A DNA stretch of 64,000 nt from Nymphaea colorata (Eukaryota; Streptophyta; Magnoliopsida; Nymphaeales; Nymphaeaceae): positions 4,872,704 to 4,936,703 of the forward strand of contig NC_045139.1 in NCBI RefSeq assembly GCF_008831285.2. The letters are read 5' to 3'. The notes below the pieces were generated by a model, which was given only the letters and a program-made list of their open reading frames with translations, searched no databases and was not told where the DNA came from. This document shows positions 1 to 12,829 of this stretch, piece by piece. The translations under genes and the position numbers were made by a program. The stretch's first letter is position 1. Every line of letters starts with the position of its first letter.

Positions 1-925
1 AAGAAACAGAGAATGGACAATACAACAACAAGATTTACGTGGTTCGGCTTAGATGCCTACATCCACGGTAGAAGGAAGAGGAGCTCTTTATTATTTCATT
101 CTTTTGTAAAGGGTACAGTTGCTCTTTATATAGGATTACAATATAATAGGCAGCATTTCTAAGTCATCTGTTGAGACAACAGTATAAGAGACGAGGAAGG
201 CAGGTTGAAGTCTTTCTAAAATTTTTATTTTCTTAGATGACTCCCAACATTCTCTTCAACGGTTCTTGATCTTCTCCAATTTTGTGGAGAGGGAAAGAAA
301 AAAGGAAAGAAAGAGTTATTGTTCTTCATTGATTCTTGAAGCTCTTAGAGAGATTTTAACAAGAAAGAAAAAGAGATTGTGAAAGAGAAAGATTTTATGA
401 CTCTTTTGGTTTTTCTTCTATTTTTTTTTCTCCTTGATTATTAAAGATTAGGGTAAGAGAAATAGGGTTTTTTTTGTTGTTGGAAAGTCATCACTCTCAA
501 TTAAGTGATATTCTTCTACTTTCTATTCTTCAGTTGGATAATTGCTTCCCTATTTTGGTGATTATTGGGCTTTTGGAGTGTAGTCGTCATAAATTGCTCT
601 CTTGTAGCTGTTTCATATTACATAGTGGATTTGTTGTTGCGTTGCATTCAACCCTATGGTTTTTACCTTTTATCTGAAGAAGGTTTTTCAAGTTAAAATT
701 GGTGTCTTGATCTTGCTTGAGATTTTCTTTTCATTGCTTGTTTCATTATTATGCATCAAAATATATATATTTGTGAGATCCCTTAGATAATAAGGGTTTC
801 AATTTGGAGCACGTTGGAAAAAGTATTTTGCTTTGCTTGTACATGAAATAGAAGTGCTAGGTTGTTGTCAGTCATAGCCTTCAATTGTAAAGTACAATCA
901 TTCAGATGTGTACATAAATTTCTAT
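1..925 (+). mobile_element. Copia-type LTR-like remnant
   Basis: Fossil. Positions 20-60 resemble the border motif common in plant Copia LTRs (ttacgtggttcggctt followed by cctacatccacgg). Positions 286-915 match 18820-19505 at roughly 80% by eye and end in a U5-like stretch (tggtttttaccttttatctg, then a gttaaaat motif). No internal coding region is attached and the element enters from outside the window, so it is incomplete. The family assignment rests on remembered LTR motifs and is inference. Confidence 0.5.
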
Positions 926-2291
926 TCAAACAACATATGACAAGACATGTCCGAACGACACTATATACATACATGCATACATACATATACATAAGAACAC
1001 ATACCGATGAAGACCTTGAAATGAAATTGTAAAGAAACAAGAGACTAAGTTTGTCATTGGACACAGATGGGCCACCACACCATTTTCTAAGAGATAATTA
1101 GGTGGGGGCAGAGTTCTTGGCAAGAGGACAAGGGAATCTCTTTAGAGGGCATGGGCACTGTGTAGCACCCAACTTGGGAGCCATGAAAAGGAACAGAAGT
1201 GCTTGCTTCCAAAAGTAAGGTTTTTGGGAGTTTCCACCTCTGCCTAGAAGTGTAGGCTGTTGTGGTTTGTCTCTAGGGGCCTCAAGTGTGACATGGCGAA
1301 GTTCAAGTGCTCCAATTTGGGGCACCATTTTCAGGGTCTCCATTTCCTTGAACTTCAATGAAACTGTTGGTGTTTTGTGATGTTGGTTATAAACAAAAAA
1401 AATACCTTGTGGGGACATGTAAAGTAGAATTTGCTTAGCTAAGCCCACACTTCCATACTTCTTACACCATTCCATTTATATATTTATGCAACTCTTTCAA
1501 TCTGCATGTGCGAGAAGCCAGGGCATCTGGATGGCTAGAAAAATCCACCTCTTATATATATGTGCAAGGAAACCGGAGCATCCAGACAGTTAGAGAAATC
1601 CATCTTTGATGACAAACCTATTTGAGCACCACACCACCGTTAGTCATATTTGATGACGAACATATCGAACATCTGGTAAGTACTAATCAATTCAAACTAG
1701 ATTTTGAAGTTGTGGTACTTTTGGCAGTATCATGATTCAAAAAAAGCTCGAAACCAGCACATGAAATGCTTGTCAATCATGCTCATCGGATTGCAAGCAA
1801 GCGAAACTGAACTCTGGAGTCATCACTCCAAATTCAAGCTAACACGTGTAAGAAAAGTATTTCAACCATAGAAACACAGAATTTACTCCTTTCATGCGCC
1901 ACAACAGTTTAGTATGGTATCAATTGTGCTGCACTATAAAACTTACGCAGGATCAGTGTATAAACCTTTCAAAACGGCACTCCTTCAATTCGTCCTTGCT
2001 GAGCAACTGTATGTACCTAGAAAATTATTTTAAAGGAAAATTATAGCACAAGGATTTTCGACACACTAAACTAAGTTTTTCCATGTACCAAGTTGAAGTA
2101 TAAAAACTTGTTGCTATGGGCTTGTTAGATGTCTTTGACCACTTTCTTGTAATAGGATGTCTTTTTAAGCATTTTTTAGTGCCATGAAAAACTACAATGA
2201 GAGAGTAGCTGTTGGTCGGTTGAGTTGGAACAATACCTATTGGGAAGTTTTTGCAGCCTCTAACAAGCAAACACATGAAAGGTGTAATAAC
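926..2291. other. intergenic, no recognised gene
   Basis: An open frame on the - strand (1098-1475, about 125 codons) has no domain, signal peptide or repeat that I recognise, and no splice context supports it. The rest is AT-rich with no clear structure. Confidence 0.5.
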
Positions 2292-2488
2292 CAGGGGCGG
2301 AGCGATGATTTCTTTTAGGGACTGACCAAACGGTCCAACGAACTTATTTGGGTAGAGTCAAACTAAATTCGAATCCAAAAAATACATTACGCAACTAAAA
2401 ATTTTCAATTTTTTTAATGTAATTTTTTTTTTATCAATTAGTTGGGGTGGGGCCACGGCCTAGGCGGGACCCCCTCCCTCCGCCCCTC
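2292..2488. mobile_element. hAT-like MITE (CAGGGGCGGAG family)
   Basis: A 197-bp element starts with caggggcggagc and ends with ctccgcccctc, giving inverted ends. It is flanked by gtaataac (2284-2291) and ttaataac (2489-2496), a 7-of-8 target duplication, as expected of hAT elements. The interior holds a long T-run followed by a gtggggccac block. It encodes nothing. Relatives are at 54553-54744, 61395-61585 and 62900-63080, with degenerate ones elsewhere. Confidence 0.75.
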
Positions 2489-5400
2489 TTAATAACATTC
2501 AACGTTGGTGCAGTTGAGGAAACACTAAGGTCAGCCAATACCGGACAAAATCTTTGCGCTATAAAGCAACTGAAAAGCAGTTGTAATGACTACTTGTTGA
2601 GGAAGGCATTTACTTCCCTCATCCAAGCATTGTCACAGTCATAATCATTGTCATATGTCATCGTTGTTTGGCTTGTACTTTCGGAATTTTTGTACACATC
2701 CGGTCATTTTCTCTTGATTGTGAATGCACAATGAAACGAGAAAAACGTTCTTATGATTCTTACTTACTTCTCGTTCATACCCCCATCGTTTCTGATTTTT
2801 GTACCAAAAAACATTCTCATAGAAATCTTGGGTTGCATGAAATGTGCAGCCTAAGTGGCAAGAATAAAGCATGATGAACACTTGTTTTCCTTCTGATACA
2901 ATAAATAAATAAAACTATTACCAAGGATTATGTCGCCAACGATTACCAATCCAAGATGATCATTATTTCACCATATGATTTTGATTATAAAACCAAACTA
3001 TCAATTTCATCTGCATTGCAATTTGTCTGGGAAAACTAATGCAAGAACTTTCGTTGCCCATTGCCAGTATTCTCTTGGAAAGTACTTTACTGAGACTTAC
3101 ATTTGTTCTTTTCCCTTGAGTCGAAGAAAGTTATGCTTGAAGCCTAGTCGTGCGCACTAAGGCATAAACTTCCAAGGCGATTAGTCTATGCCCTCTTAGA
3201 CTTGTTAATAAGGTGGTGCCTATGAAATTTGTTCTCTTTGAGAACTTTCTTGCAAAATGTGATAGAGACTGAGAGAGTTGTAAATCAAGGCCATGTTTGA
3301 TTAATTCATATCTAAGATTTGATGTTAATGATGTCAACAGATCGGATTTAGATGTATCATTTATTATATCTTCAATTTATGCTCGCATATTTAGATTTTT
3401 ATTTGGACAAGGGCAAGCTCTGGACCCGGTTGTGGGGATGTTAATATATTTGATTTTGATTGGATATATAACCAAACTGTCTCAAAAAAATATGATATTA
3501 AAAAAAATTAATAGTTGATTTAAGAAATGACATCTAATCGGATTCAGATTCAGGTTTAGATAAACATAAATATTCTATCGAATTTAATTTTTAAATAAGT
3601 ATTACATATGATATGAAAAAAAAAATAATATTTGATTTAAGAAATGACATTTGATCGGATTCAAAGTTAGGTTTAGATAAATATAAATGTCCAATCAGAT
3701 TTAATTTTTAAATAAGTATTCTATATATATATATACTGCTTTTACGTTTTGAAAATCAGTTAGATTCGGTTTAAAATTTAGATTTGGATTTGGATATGAA
3801 TACAAAAATCGGATTTGAATCGTATTCAAATTGTGAAATTGGATTCAGATACAACTTTTTTTTGTTCATATTTGAATCTAAAGTTCAATCTGAATTTATG
3901 AATATTCCAAAAAACAAAAATGGTTAAGGGTACATGCAATTCAAATCTGTTGGCATCCCTACCTGGTTGGAACAGGTTAGAAAGATAAGAATCTTAGATG
4001 GCAAAGCTGTTAAAAGTAGTGGCTGAGGTTTCCTCAGGATAGATAGACCATTCTTGGGATTTGTTCTGCATTGTTGGGCTTATAGCCTTCCGCTTTGATT
4101 TGTCTATCGGATAATGTGTGTGAAACTTTTATGCCTTGTTTGGATGACATCCCGAAATGAGGTTTTGGGAGGCAAAACTTCATTTTGCCTAAGAAATCCT
4201 GTTTTTGGAGTGTCTGCCTAAGAAATTCATGGATTTGAGACCCGAGAGAGGGGGAGGAGATGATAGGCCCAGTATTTCCACATCTGTGAGAATCTCAAAT
4301 TGCCTTAGATCTTAAACACAGGACTATCAAACATGGCCTAGAACATTTGTCCTGGACAGTAGATTTATGATCATCCAGTGCTGTGATGTCATCCTTGCAA
4401 GTGATTAAACCACCACTTAAGTCATTTGTCACTGAAACAGAAAGAGATCGCGATTGACGTAACCTTCCATATGAACAGATGAGGTCAAACGTCTTTTCGA
4501 TGCCGTTCATCTATTCTTCAATTCATCGAACGACATCCAGCCACTTGTCCACGAAATGCGTGCAATGAAAACTTTTCAAAAGCCGTTCAAAAGAGTGGCT
4601 GCAAATGAAAGCAGTTCATCCATGGCAACCAACATGCCGAAGAATGCGCACTTCTTAACCTGCAAACCAAAAGACCATGCACAGGAGCTCTTGGGTCTCA
4701 TGATTATATAGTTCCCTTAACAAAATATAGAGGTGATTTAATATAAATCAACCTTCAAATTATGTTGGGTATGAGAAAAAAATGTGTTTCAAACATCGAC
4801 ATTTAATTGTCAAACTAGATGTTTATTTTGTGGAACCATTGTGAATCAATACAATATATAAAGTCCTCAGATTTTTGGCAATTCGAAGATTGATTCTTAC
4901 GAGTCAATCTTCGACCATCTTACGTGGCAAGATCTGGATAAAGAAACACAAAAATTCGAGATTTAAAGTGCATCTGTGGAGTCATCTGTAGATCCTAACT
5001 AGATTTGGATGTCTAAAGCAAATGTTTGCTGGATTAGTACCAAGTCAAACTGAAGTTTAATTAAAAATGTGCAAATCTCAGTTTTAATTTACATTGAAAC
5101 TTGTGCTGCTGTGTCCCAACATATTGTTTCGAGAAGCGTAGACATAAAATTCTGGTTAAGGGGCACTAGTTATAAAATTTTTAATTTCAAAGGGCACTAA
5201 TATGTAAGTGAACAAAACTTTCTTCAAAAATAAATATAAAAAAGAGAATTTTTCACATGTCCATGTGGGAAATTGCCCACACAGTGCCCACCTGCCTCCA
5301 CCCCTGGTTTCGAGCCATAAGGGTGTAGCTGAACTAGACGGGCGGTGTGGTGCACATAAAAGAGAGTCGTATGTCCTATTAGATGGCCAACAGACTGGCG

Positions 5401-7131
5401 TTCAAAGCCAAAATACGACTAGCAGACTAGCAGTAGCAGTTGAGATGGATTTTGGTTTAATAAAAGATCCAAATCAGTATTTCGACCCCATTTCGGACCC
5501 AGTAGATCCAACAGTTTGCCTGGGGAGATGAGTTCGTCGGATTTGACTTCATAGCCCATAAGCCACGCTGATTCCACACGCATTAAAGTAGAAATTGGAA
5601 ATGATGGAGATTAAATTGATTCTGGAACCATAAACCCGTCCATCTCCAGTAGATCATTGGAGCCTAAGAACTTAAAGGACGAAAATGGAATGCATGAATC
5701 TAGAAGCGGTCCTATCAGTGGCAGAGCTTGGTGAGGGCATGTGGGCAGCTGCCAACACGGACCTACTAATTTTGCGCGAAATCTAAGTACATAGCATGCT
5801 TCTTCGACCCCACTCAAAGTCTCGGGGTGAAGCTAGAAAATTCTAATTAAGGATCACTGGTTATGTAAGTTTAAAATTTTAAAGAACATTTGTATGTAAA
5901 TGAGAAAAACTAAAAAAATTGTCAAAGGTTGACAGTGTTGTAGGATCCAGTGATGGACTGCGATCAGATCTGAAAGCCGCAATATATTAACATTTGAACA
6001 TGGTGATCAAGCCCGTTTTCGCCACATTCCATAAAACTTGTGGCGTTTTCCCATTACAAATTATTTGTGCAATTAAGTTATTTCCTTGAGAAATGAGGGT
6101 TTCCATTATCACGTTCTCCGGTTCATCATATTCTTTTTCCGATTCGTACGTTTAGGAGATGTTAGTTCGCTTAGCTTTTTATTGATTTGAATACCTTATG
6201 ATTTAAGGTCCATGATCTTGAGGTCAGGTCTCCCCTATCTCATTTTAGATCAAACCTTTTGCTATTGTAAATAAGTACTAATTAGCGTGGAGATAAATTT
6301 GACAAGAAGTTAGATCCAAGAACAACATTAGTTTGTCAAAATGTGGATTTTTATCTGCATCCTTTGGCATATCAGCAAAAGTAATTAACTCTACCACTTA
6401 TTCATAAGTTAGGCCGTTAGGCCAGGCCTTGATTTATTATTTGTCAATTTGCTAAGCGAATTTGTAATTTTTTTTATTTTAACTTTATCAAAATAAATGA
6501 ATATGAAAATTTTTACCTTTTACCGGAAGTGAAACATTTACCCAAAATAAACGTTGATGTTGCATCGATTAATGCCTCCTAAGAGCTTCATTAGACCATA
6601 CATAAATATTGTTCCTTGACATGCAATTATTGTGCAATCAAAAGCTTTGAAAGGGTTCACCCTGACAATTAGTTTCAACTCAGAGATTCTTTCAAACTTA
6701 TTTTCCCAAAAAAAAAAAAAAGCATAATCCTCCCAGTTGAATATCCACTATCCTACAACAAAACTCTTCTTATTCGATGGTCTCACCTTGACCTGGTCGT
6801 CTCCTCAACTATAAATAAGACTAGTTGATGTGTATTACACTCTCCATCTAGGTCATAAAGTAACCTGAACCCGGAAGCAAGAGGAAAAGGAGAGGGACTC
6901 CGTTCTTTTGAAGGTACACTGTCATAGAAATACATAACTTGATTTTAAGATAAATTAATAAAATTGATCCATGCTATAAATCCATGCCATAAATAAACCT
7001 GCATCAGTAGAAGAAATGGTGTACGTTATACATATATATGCATATAAAAAGATTGTACACCCAAGCTTTCAAAGATAAATAACCTCCAAGATCTCCAAGC
7101 ACTTTTGCACTCTCTAAGTTGGAGATTAGTA
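2489..7131. other. intergenic with degenerate repeats
   Basis: No gene is recognised. About 3530-3970 is a 'cggattcggat' type AT-rich repeat that recurs at 34790-35090 and 38975-39290. About 5140-5310 and 5700-5930 are worn copies of a second MITE-like family with a 'gggcaattgcccac'-like block. From about 6420 onward the sequence matches 16530-17350, which marks the 5' end of the MATE tandem duplication. Confidence 0.55.
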
Positions 7132-8003
7132 ATGGGGGAGGAGAAAGATGTTGCTCCGGAGGAATCCCTTCTATCTCCAGCTTTTGATGGAGAAAAGATC
7201 TTCATCAGGTCACTTCTGCAGACATGATCAACGAGGCCAAAGTTGCAGTTAGCCGGTCCACTCGCAGTCGCGAACCTTCTTCAGAAATGCGTACAGTTGA
7301 CATTCATCATGTTTGTCGGCCATCTCAGAGCTCTTCCACTTTCCGGCGTCTCCATAGCGACTTCCATCGTCAATGTCACCGGCTTCAGTTTGTTGGTGTA
7401 TGCGAGAAACATTGGCATAACTCTTATACGCATGAACATATTCACAAATTTGAGAAAGATGACATGGGAAAGGCAGCCACATGGTTTGAAACCAGTTTAA
7501 TTACTATCTGATCTGGTTCTGTGATAGATTATACCCAATATTCAGGAGATCCTTTCTCAATTTAGACATGGTTTTCTGATTCTCATTAGAGTGACGTCTT
7601 TCTTTGAGTAGAAGAAGTTCAAAGGGGATTTAACACGATACTTTTGAAAAATGGTCACCAATTTCAGTCGCCGCCATCTCCAACTCATGGCATCCAGCTT
7701 AGTATCACTGCAAGATCTCCGTCCATCTTCCTTCCTGCATTGATTTCTGATAAAACCTTTTCTCTTGGACTAGACAGTTCAGAATGAGCAGTGCACTGGA
7801 CACACTATGCGGACAGTCCCATGGAGCAAAGAAATATCACATGGTCGGTGCACACCTGCGGACAGCTATTCTCGTCCTCTCCATCCTCAGCATCCCTTTC
7901 TCCATTGTCTTGGCCTCCACACAGCAGATTCTCATGTCGGCCGGGCAAGATGAAGAGATCTCGAGGGAAGCGGGGATTTACTGTAAATGGCTGATCCCAA
8001 GTC

Positions 8004-9060
8004 ACCACCAACTGTTGGTTTTTATTTGTTTGACTCCATTTTGTTGGGGAGTACCAGTGTGAGTTGGCGACATATGTCTTTCTTTTTCATAAAATCATCA
8101 AGTACTTGATTGACATATTCTTCTCCATTATCCGACCATAATTTTTTTATTTTGTCTCATATTATGTGTATACAAGCTCATAATATTCTTCAAAAATTTT
8201 GGCAACATCACTCTTTTTTTTAGAAAATAAAGTCAAGTCATACGAGTTTTATCATTAATAAAAAAAACATAGTATTTATATTTAGAATGACACTCGACTA
8301 GAGTTGTGCCCCAAACATCATAATGAATTAAATCAAAAATTTCAGCAGACCTTTTTTCTGAGTTTTGAAAATGTAATCTAGTCGATTTTGACAATTCACA
8401 TGCATCACAAGAATGTTCATCAGGTTTGACGTTCGGAATAAGATTTTTCAGCAACCTATTTGAATTATGACAAAGCCGAGAGTGCCACAATTTGTATTCA
8501 GATGTCTTTTCTGCACGAACAAGAAAACCAGCCTCAATGTTGTCTATGACATATAGACCGTTGTGCTTGCACCCTCTACCAATCTCCTTCCTTGACTCTT
8601 TGTCCTCAAAATTCACATTCCTTGGAAAAAAAAATAACTAAGTTATTATAGTCTTTAGTTTTCTTACTTAAACATATAAGATTGGCATAAAGTTTATCAT
8701 GATTTGAAAAAACAATATTCCCCAATGCCTTCTACAGCAATGGGTCTGCCATCAGCTGTTTTTTTTTAATGTGATCGGTGGCCCCAGAGTCAATAATTCA
8801 TCCTAAATTTTTTGAATGAGTAATGAGGGCACGGTGCATACCTTCACACGAATTTCCAATATGCTGAGTAGAAACCAAATTTGTCTTAGAAAAATGTTGG
8901 AAGAATTTTTCCAGCTCTTCACGGGTGATGAAGTTGGTTGTGTTGAGGCTGTTTAACAAAAAAACCAATGCAAAAGATGTATTTGTGATGACCAGTTGCT
9001 TAGCCATTGCTTCAAGCAATAGAAATTAGAGTATACCTTTGTGATGATTTTTCATGATAC
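8004..9060 (-). mobile_element. Copia internal fragment in MATE copy 1
   Basis: Fossil. On the - strand it shows, in order, a gag tail, a protease-like DSGA region, the GAG-pre-integrase zinc region (LWHSRLCH with later paired C residues, about 8233-8616) and part of the integrase core, ending near a TPQQNG-type motif at about 8050. No LTRs are present, and reverse transcriptase and RNase H are absent. The piece is broken. Its left border against MATE exon 2 is sharp at about 8003/8004; the right border (about 9060-9090) is uncertain. Family: Ty1/Copia, by domain order. Confidence 0.88.
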
Positions 9061-9921
9061 AAAATAAAAAATAACCATCCGTTCATAGATATAGCAGTCT
9101 GATTTCAATTTTTCTTTGGAGGACATGGTTTGTATCTGTTCATCTACTTTCTTCCTTCCGCATTTTGTCTTCATTTCCACAGCTTAGAGTGGTGGGCCTT
9201 CTAAATCATGATCCTCATGTCTGGACTGCTTCCAAATGCGGAGCTGGAAGTATCAGTGCCATTCATCATGTAAACTTATCGACCCTACTTTCATTATGAA
9301 TGCGCGTGAAATTCACATGATCATGAACCAGAAAACGAAAATCCAACATGCCAAGCATTACTAACGTTTCATGCTCTCTATATGTAGCCTGAACACAAGC
9401 TGTGCTGTCTACACCCTTCCTGAGGGCCGTGGTCAAGCTATAAGGTACATACCAGTGATCAAGGCCATTCAAGTCTGTTATAATCTGTTCCTGATTCTCC
9501 AATTATATATGAAATTTTTCTTAATCTCCCTTCAGCACAAGGGTATGAAATGAACTGGGTGCGGGAAAACAGCAAGCCGCACGCCTCGCAGTGTATGTTA
9601 TGTTGCTTATAGCGGTGATAGAAGCTGCATTTGTTGCAATTACCATAGTTCTGGTTAGATCCGTCTGGGGATACGCTTACAGCGACGACAAAGAAGTCGT
9701 CAAATACATATCATATATGACGCCGCTGCTTGCAACTTCAACTTTCATGGATGCAATCCAATCGGTGCTTTCAGGTAGAAGAATTGAGTACCATTTGGTT
9801 CTTATAGTAGCATTAATCTTATATTGATTAGGAGATGTGAGACTATGAATACTGCTTACAAGATGTTTCATTCAAACTTTGATTAGATGAACTTATAAGT
9901 TATTATGTCCTCAAGGGTCAT

Positions 9922-10137
9922 AGGTAACCTGGCGGCAAAGCAGTTCACATCCTAGGGGTATGAGGTTTGAATCATGTAGCCGATGTCTTCTGGACAGCAA
10001 ATGGAAGCAAGTGCAACACTCAAGTTGAAGAGTATATCATAAGTCCATCTAGGGCCAGAATCTTGGAGGCATAAGGTTACGACCTTAGGGGTTTTACGCT
10101 GAAGATGGTTTCTACTAAATAAATATTAAAAAAGACT
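9922..10137 (+). mobile_element. tRNA-derived SINE
   Basis: It lies in intron 6 of the MATE pseudogene. The head resembles a pol III internal promoter: A-box-like tggcggcaaagcagt at about 9930-9944 and B-box-like gaggtttgaatca at about 9962-9974, spaced as in a tRNA gene. The tail is A-rich (ataaatattaaaaaag). The tRNA fold is not intact, so it is not called a tRNA gene. Confidence 0.55.
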
Positions 10138-10505
10138 AAGTTATTATGTCAAACCAAAACAAAAGTTTAACTGCTGCTTTTGAATATTTACAAGAAAGTT
10201 CTTATTAACATGATAACTAGCAAGTCACTTGACTAAATTTATTTGATGCCACATATTTTGTTAACATATTTCATGAGCTCTGGGGATTACGCAAGCCTAA
10301 TCCTAGATTGATCAGTGGGTAAGCCAAAAAAAAACCCAAAAAAATGTTAACCAAGTATTGATTTTCTGTGACCAGAAAAAAAAAATGGACACACAAAAAC
10401 ACATACAAAAGTAAAAAAATGAATATTTCTCATCAAATCACTCTTAAGATCATATTTATATGGTTATAGTGAGGTCTGGCATGTGTTCCCTGTCCAAGTG
10501 TTCTG

Positions 10506-10645
<140 letters not shown>

Positions 10646-11410
10646 GGAGTACTAGGAGATACTTTTTTTTTGAACAAGTGAAAAGGCAAAACACACCGAC
10701 ACTTTAGCTAATTAATTAGATTCCACTGTATTAATCAACCAATTAGCTTTGCGTTAGCTTTTTAATTAAGTTGCGGCCACGAATAAAAAGAGGTTGGATT
10801 CCAAGGCTAGTTTTAGTGAAAGGAAGTTTCATCTAATAATAGCTGAAACCAGCAGAAGAGATGTCATTCAAGTTCTTTTGATAAGGACTTTTGCCAAACC
10901 CAAATTGGCATTTAAAAGAGAAAAAAAAAAACAGAATTAAGAATGCATGGTATAAACACTTAGGTCGTAATTTGAAATAAAAAAAAGTAGTATTGTGAAA
11001 TTAGTTAGTGAAAAAATGTTTTTTTTATCATTTTTTGGAAAATGGATTATGTGTCTGGATGACATACCCAAAACAGTTATTCCATCCTGCCCTTTCTAAC
11101 ACACCAGGTTTGGTCAAAACTGGATTTCTCTCAAACCCAGTTAATTTTGATATCACCCAAACATTCATCTAACATACCAGGTTTTGTCGAAACTGGATTT
11201 CACTCAAACCCAATTAATTTTGATATCACCCAAACATCCCAAAAACTGCTCATTAATTTTGATGTCACCCAAACATTTCAAAAACGCCGATATGCCGTTA
11301 GGTTGCAATTAAATGAAAACTTCAAAAAAATGTTTTACAAAAACCAGGTCATTGTAACAACCTGATTTTTTAACCAGTTTCTAGAACTTGGTTTTTTGTT
11401 TGGGTCAAAG

Positions 11411-11659
11411 TAGGCCTGGCCATCGTGCCGAACTGGCCCGATAAGAGTCGGGCTCGGGCTTGCCCGGCACCCGAAACCCAAGCTCAGGCCTGGCCCGATA
11501 AAGATAAAAAATATTTTTTAAATATAAAATATAAAATTTTTAGTATAAAGTACATTTTCAATAAAAAAATATATCTCATTATTAAATTATTAAAAAATAT
11601 CAAGTCGGTACGCTATTGGGCGCGCACCAGCCGGGTCCTAGGCCCAATGCCCAGCCCTA
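11411..11659. mobile_element. MITE with GGCCTGGGC-type ends
   Basis: It begins taggcctggccatcg and ends caatgcccagcccta, so the ends are inverted repeats. The GC-rich arms (cccgataagagtcgggctcg and similar) flank an AT-rich core. It resembles 44735-44995 and 57797-58132, so this is a family. No convincing target duplication was seen. Confidence 0.65.
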
Positions 11660-12829
11660 GGTGAAGGTTTCCTAGTTGTTGAGGGGAATATAAAAAGGTG
11701 CTTTAGTCCTTTAACCCTTTCCTCATCTTTATGTCCTTTTCCTCCATTGCAACCATGTTTGCCATTTTGTATATCTAAAAATGTTAATTCACTAATCCTC
11801 TTATGTAGTCATCTTTCATGCATTTGTTCCCCTAGGCAGGATTATTATTTTATATTCATCTCTAGAAGAATAAAAAATCAGAAGTTTTTTTTGTTTCATT
11901 TTGGACCTTTAGGTATTGCTAGAGGCTGTGGCTGGCAAAAGTTTGGTGCATTGGTTAATATTGGAGCTTATTACATAGTGGGAGTGCCATCAGCTGCTTT
12001 TTTATCATTTTTTTTCCATCTAAGTGGAAAGGTTAGTCCCCATATCCTTCTTCTCTTCATCTATGTTACATTATGCAGAAAATATTATTTAAATTTACAT
12101 TAATGTTATTTACTATTAATGCACATTTGTGATGTATTTATCAACCACAGGGGCTTTGGATGGGAATAATGCTTGGGACTTTCACGCAACTTGCCATCTT
12201 TCTCGGATTCACACTTTCTGCTGACTGGAAAAAAGAAGTAGCTTCTCCACTGAAACCACCTCTTATTATATTAATTAGTCAGTCTCCCATACTGACCACT
12301 CTCATCATTTATATTTTATAAGATTCAAATGTGCATCTCATAACTTGTGTCTTTCTTAATCCTTGGCTTTCCATTACTTAGAAAGTGATCCATTCAAGAA
12401 AAATAATTTTAAAAATTACAAAAAGCTGCATAATTTTTAAGCAAATAATAAATCACCGATCAAGTTTTATGGCCAAGGAATATTAGACACGAAATTTGAA
12501 AGACCCACCTTCAGATGGGTGTCAGATGTTTAACTGTCGAACTCGACTCGGCTCATGTTCAGACCTAAGCAACATTATGCATTCTAACATATTAGGAGCA
12601 TGCATGCTGATGATCACGCTTCTTTGACATGAAAAAACTTGGCAAGAAGGATTGGTCGTGTCCACAAACTGAATTTCACTTTTGGAGAGATAAATTATTT
12701 AGATTATCGTATATTTTGGGTCTGATGATCACATTTCTGTTTCAGGGGAAGAAGATAGAAGACAAAGTTCAGGTTTTCAGCTTGCCAACGGAGTGCAGAT
12801 CCTGTGATGAATGCCAAATGAAAACATAA

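Noticed and set aside
783-1123. Small - strand frames near 0.8-1.1 kb
   Set aside because: Short, with low-complexity Tyr/Met/Cys runs from an (atac)n-like stretch; no support.
9922-9980. tRNA gene
   Set aside because: The A- and B-box-like words are present but the cloverleaf arms do not pair; it is the head of a SINE.
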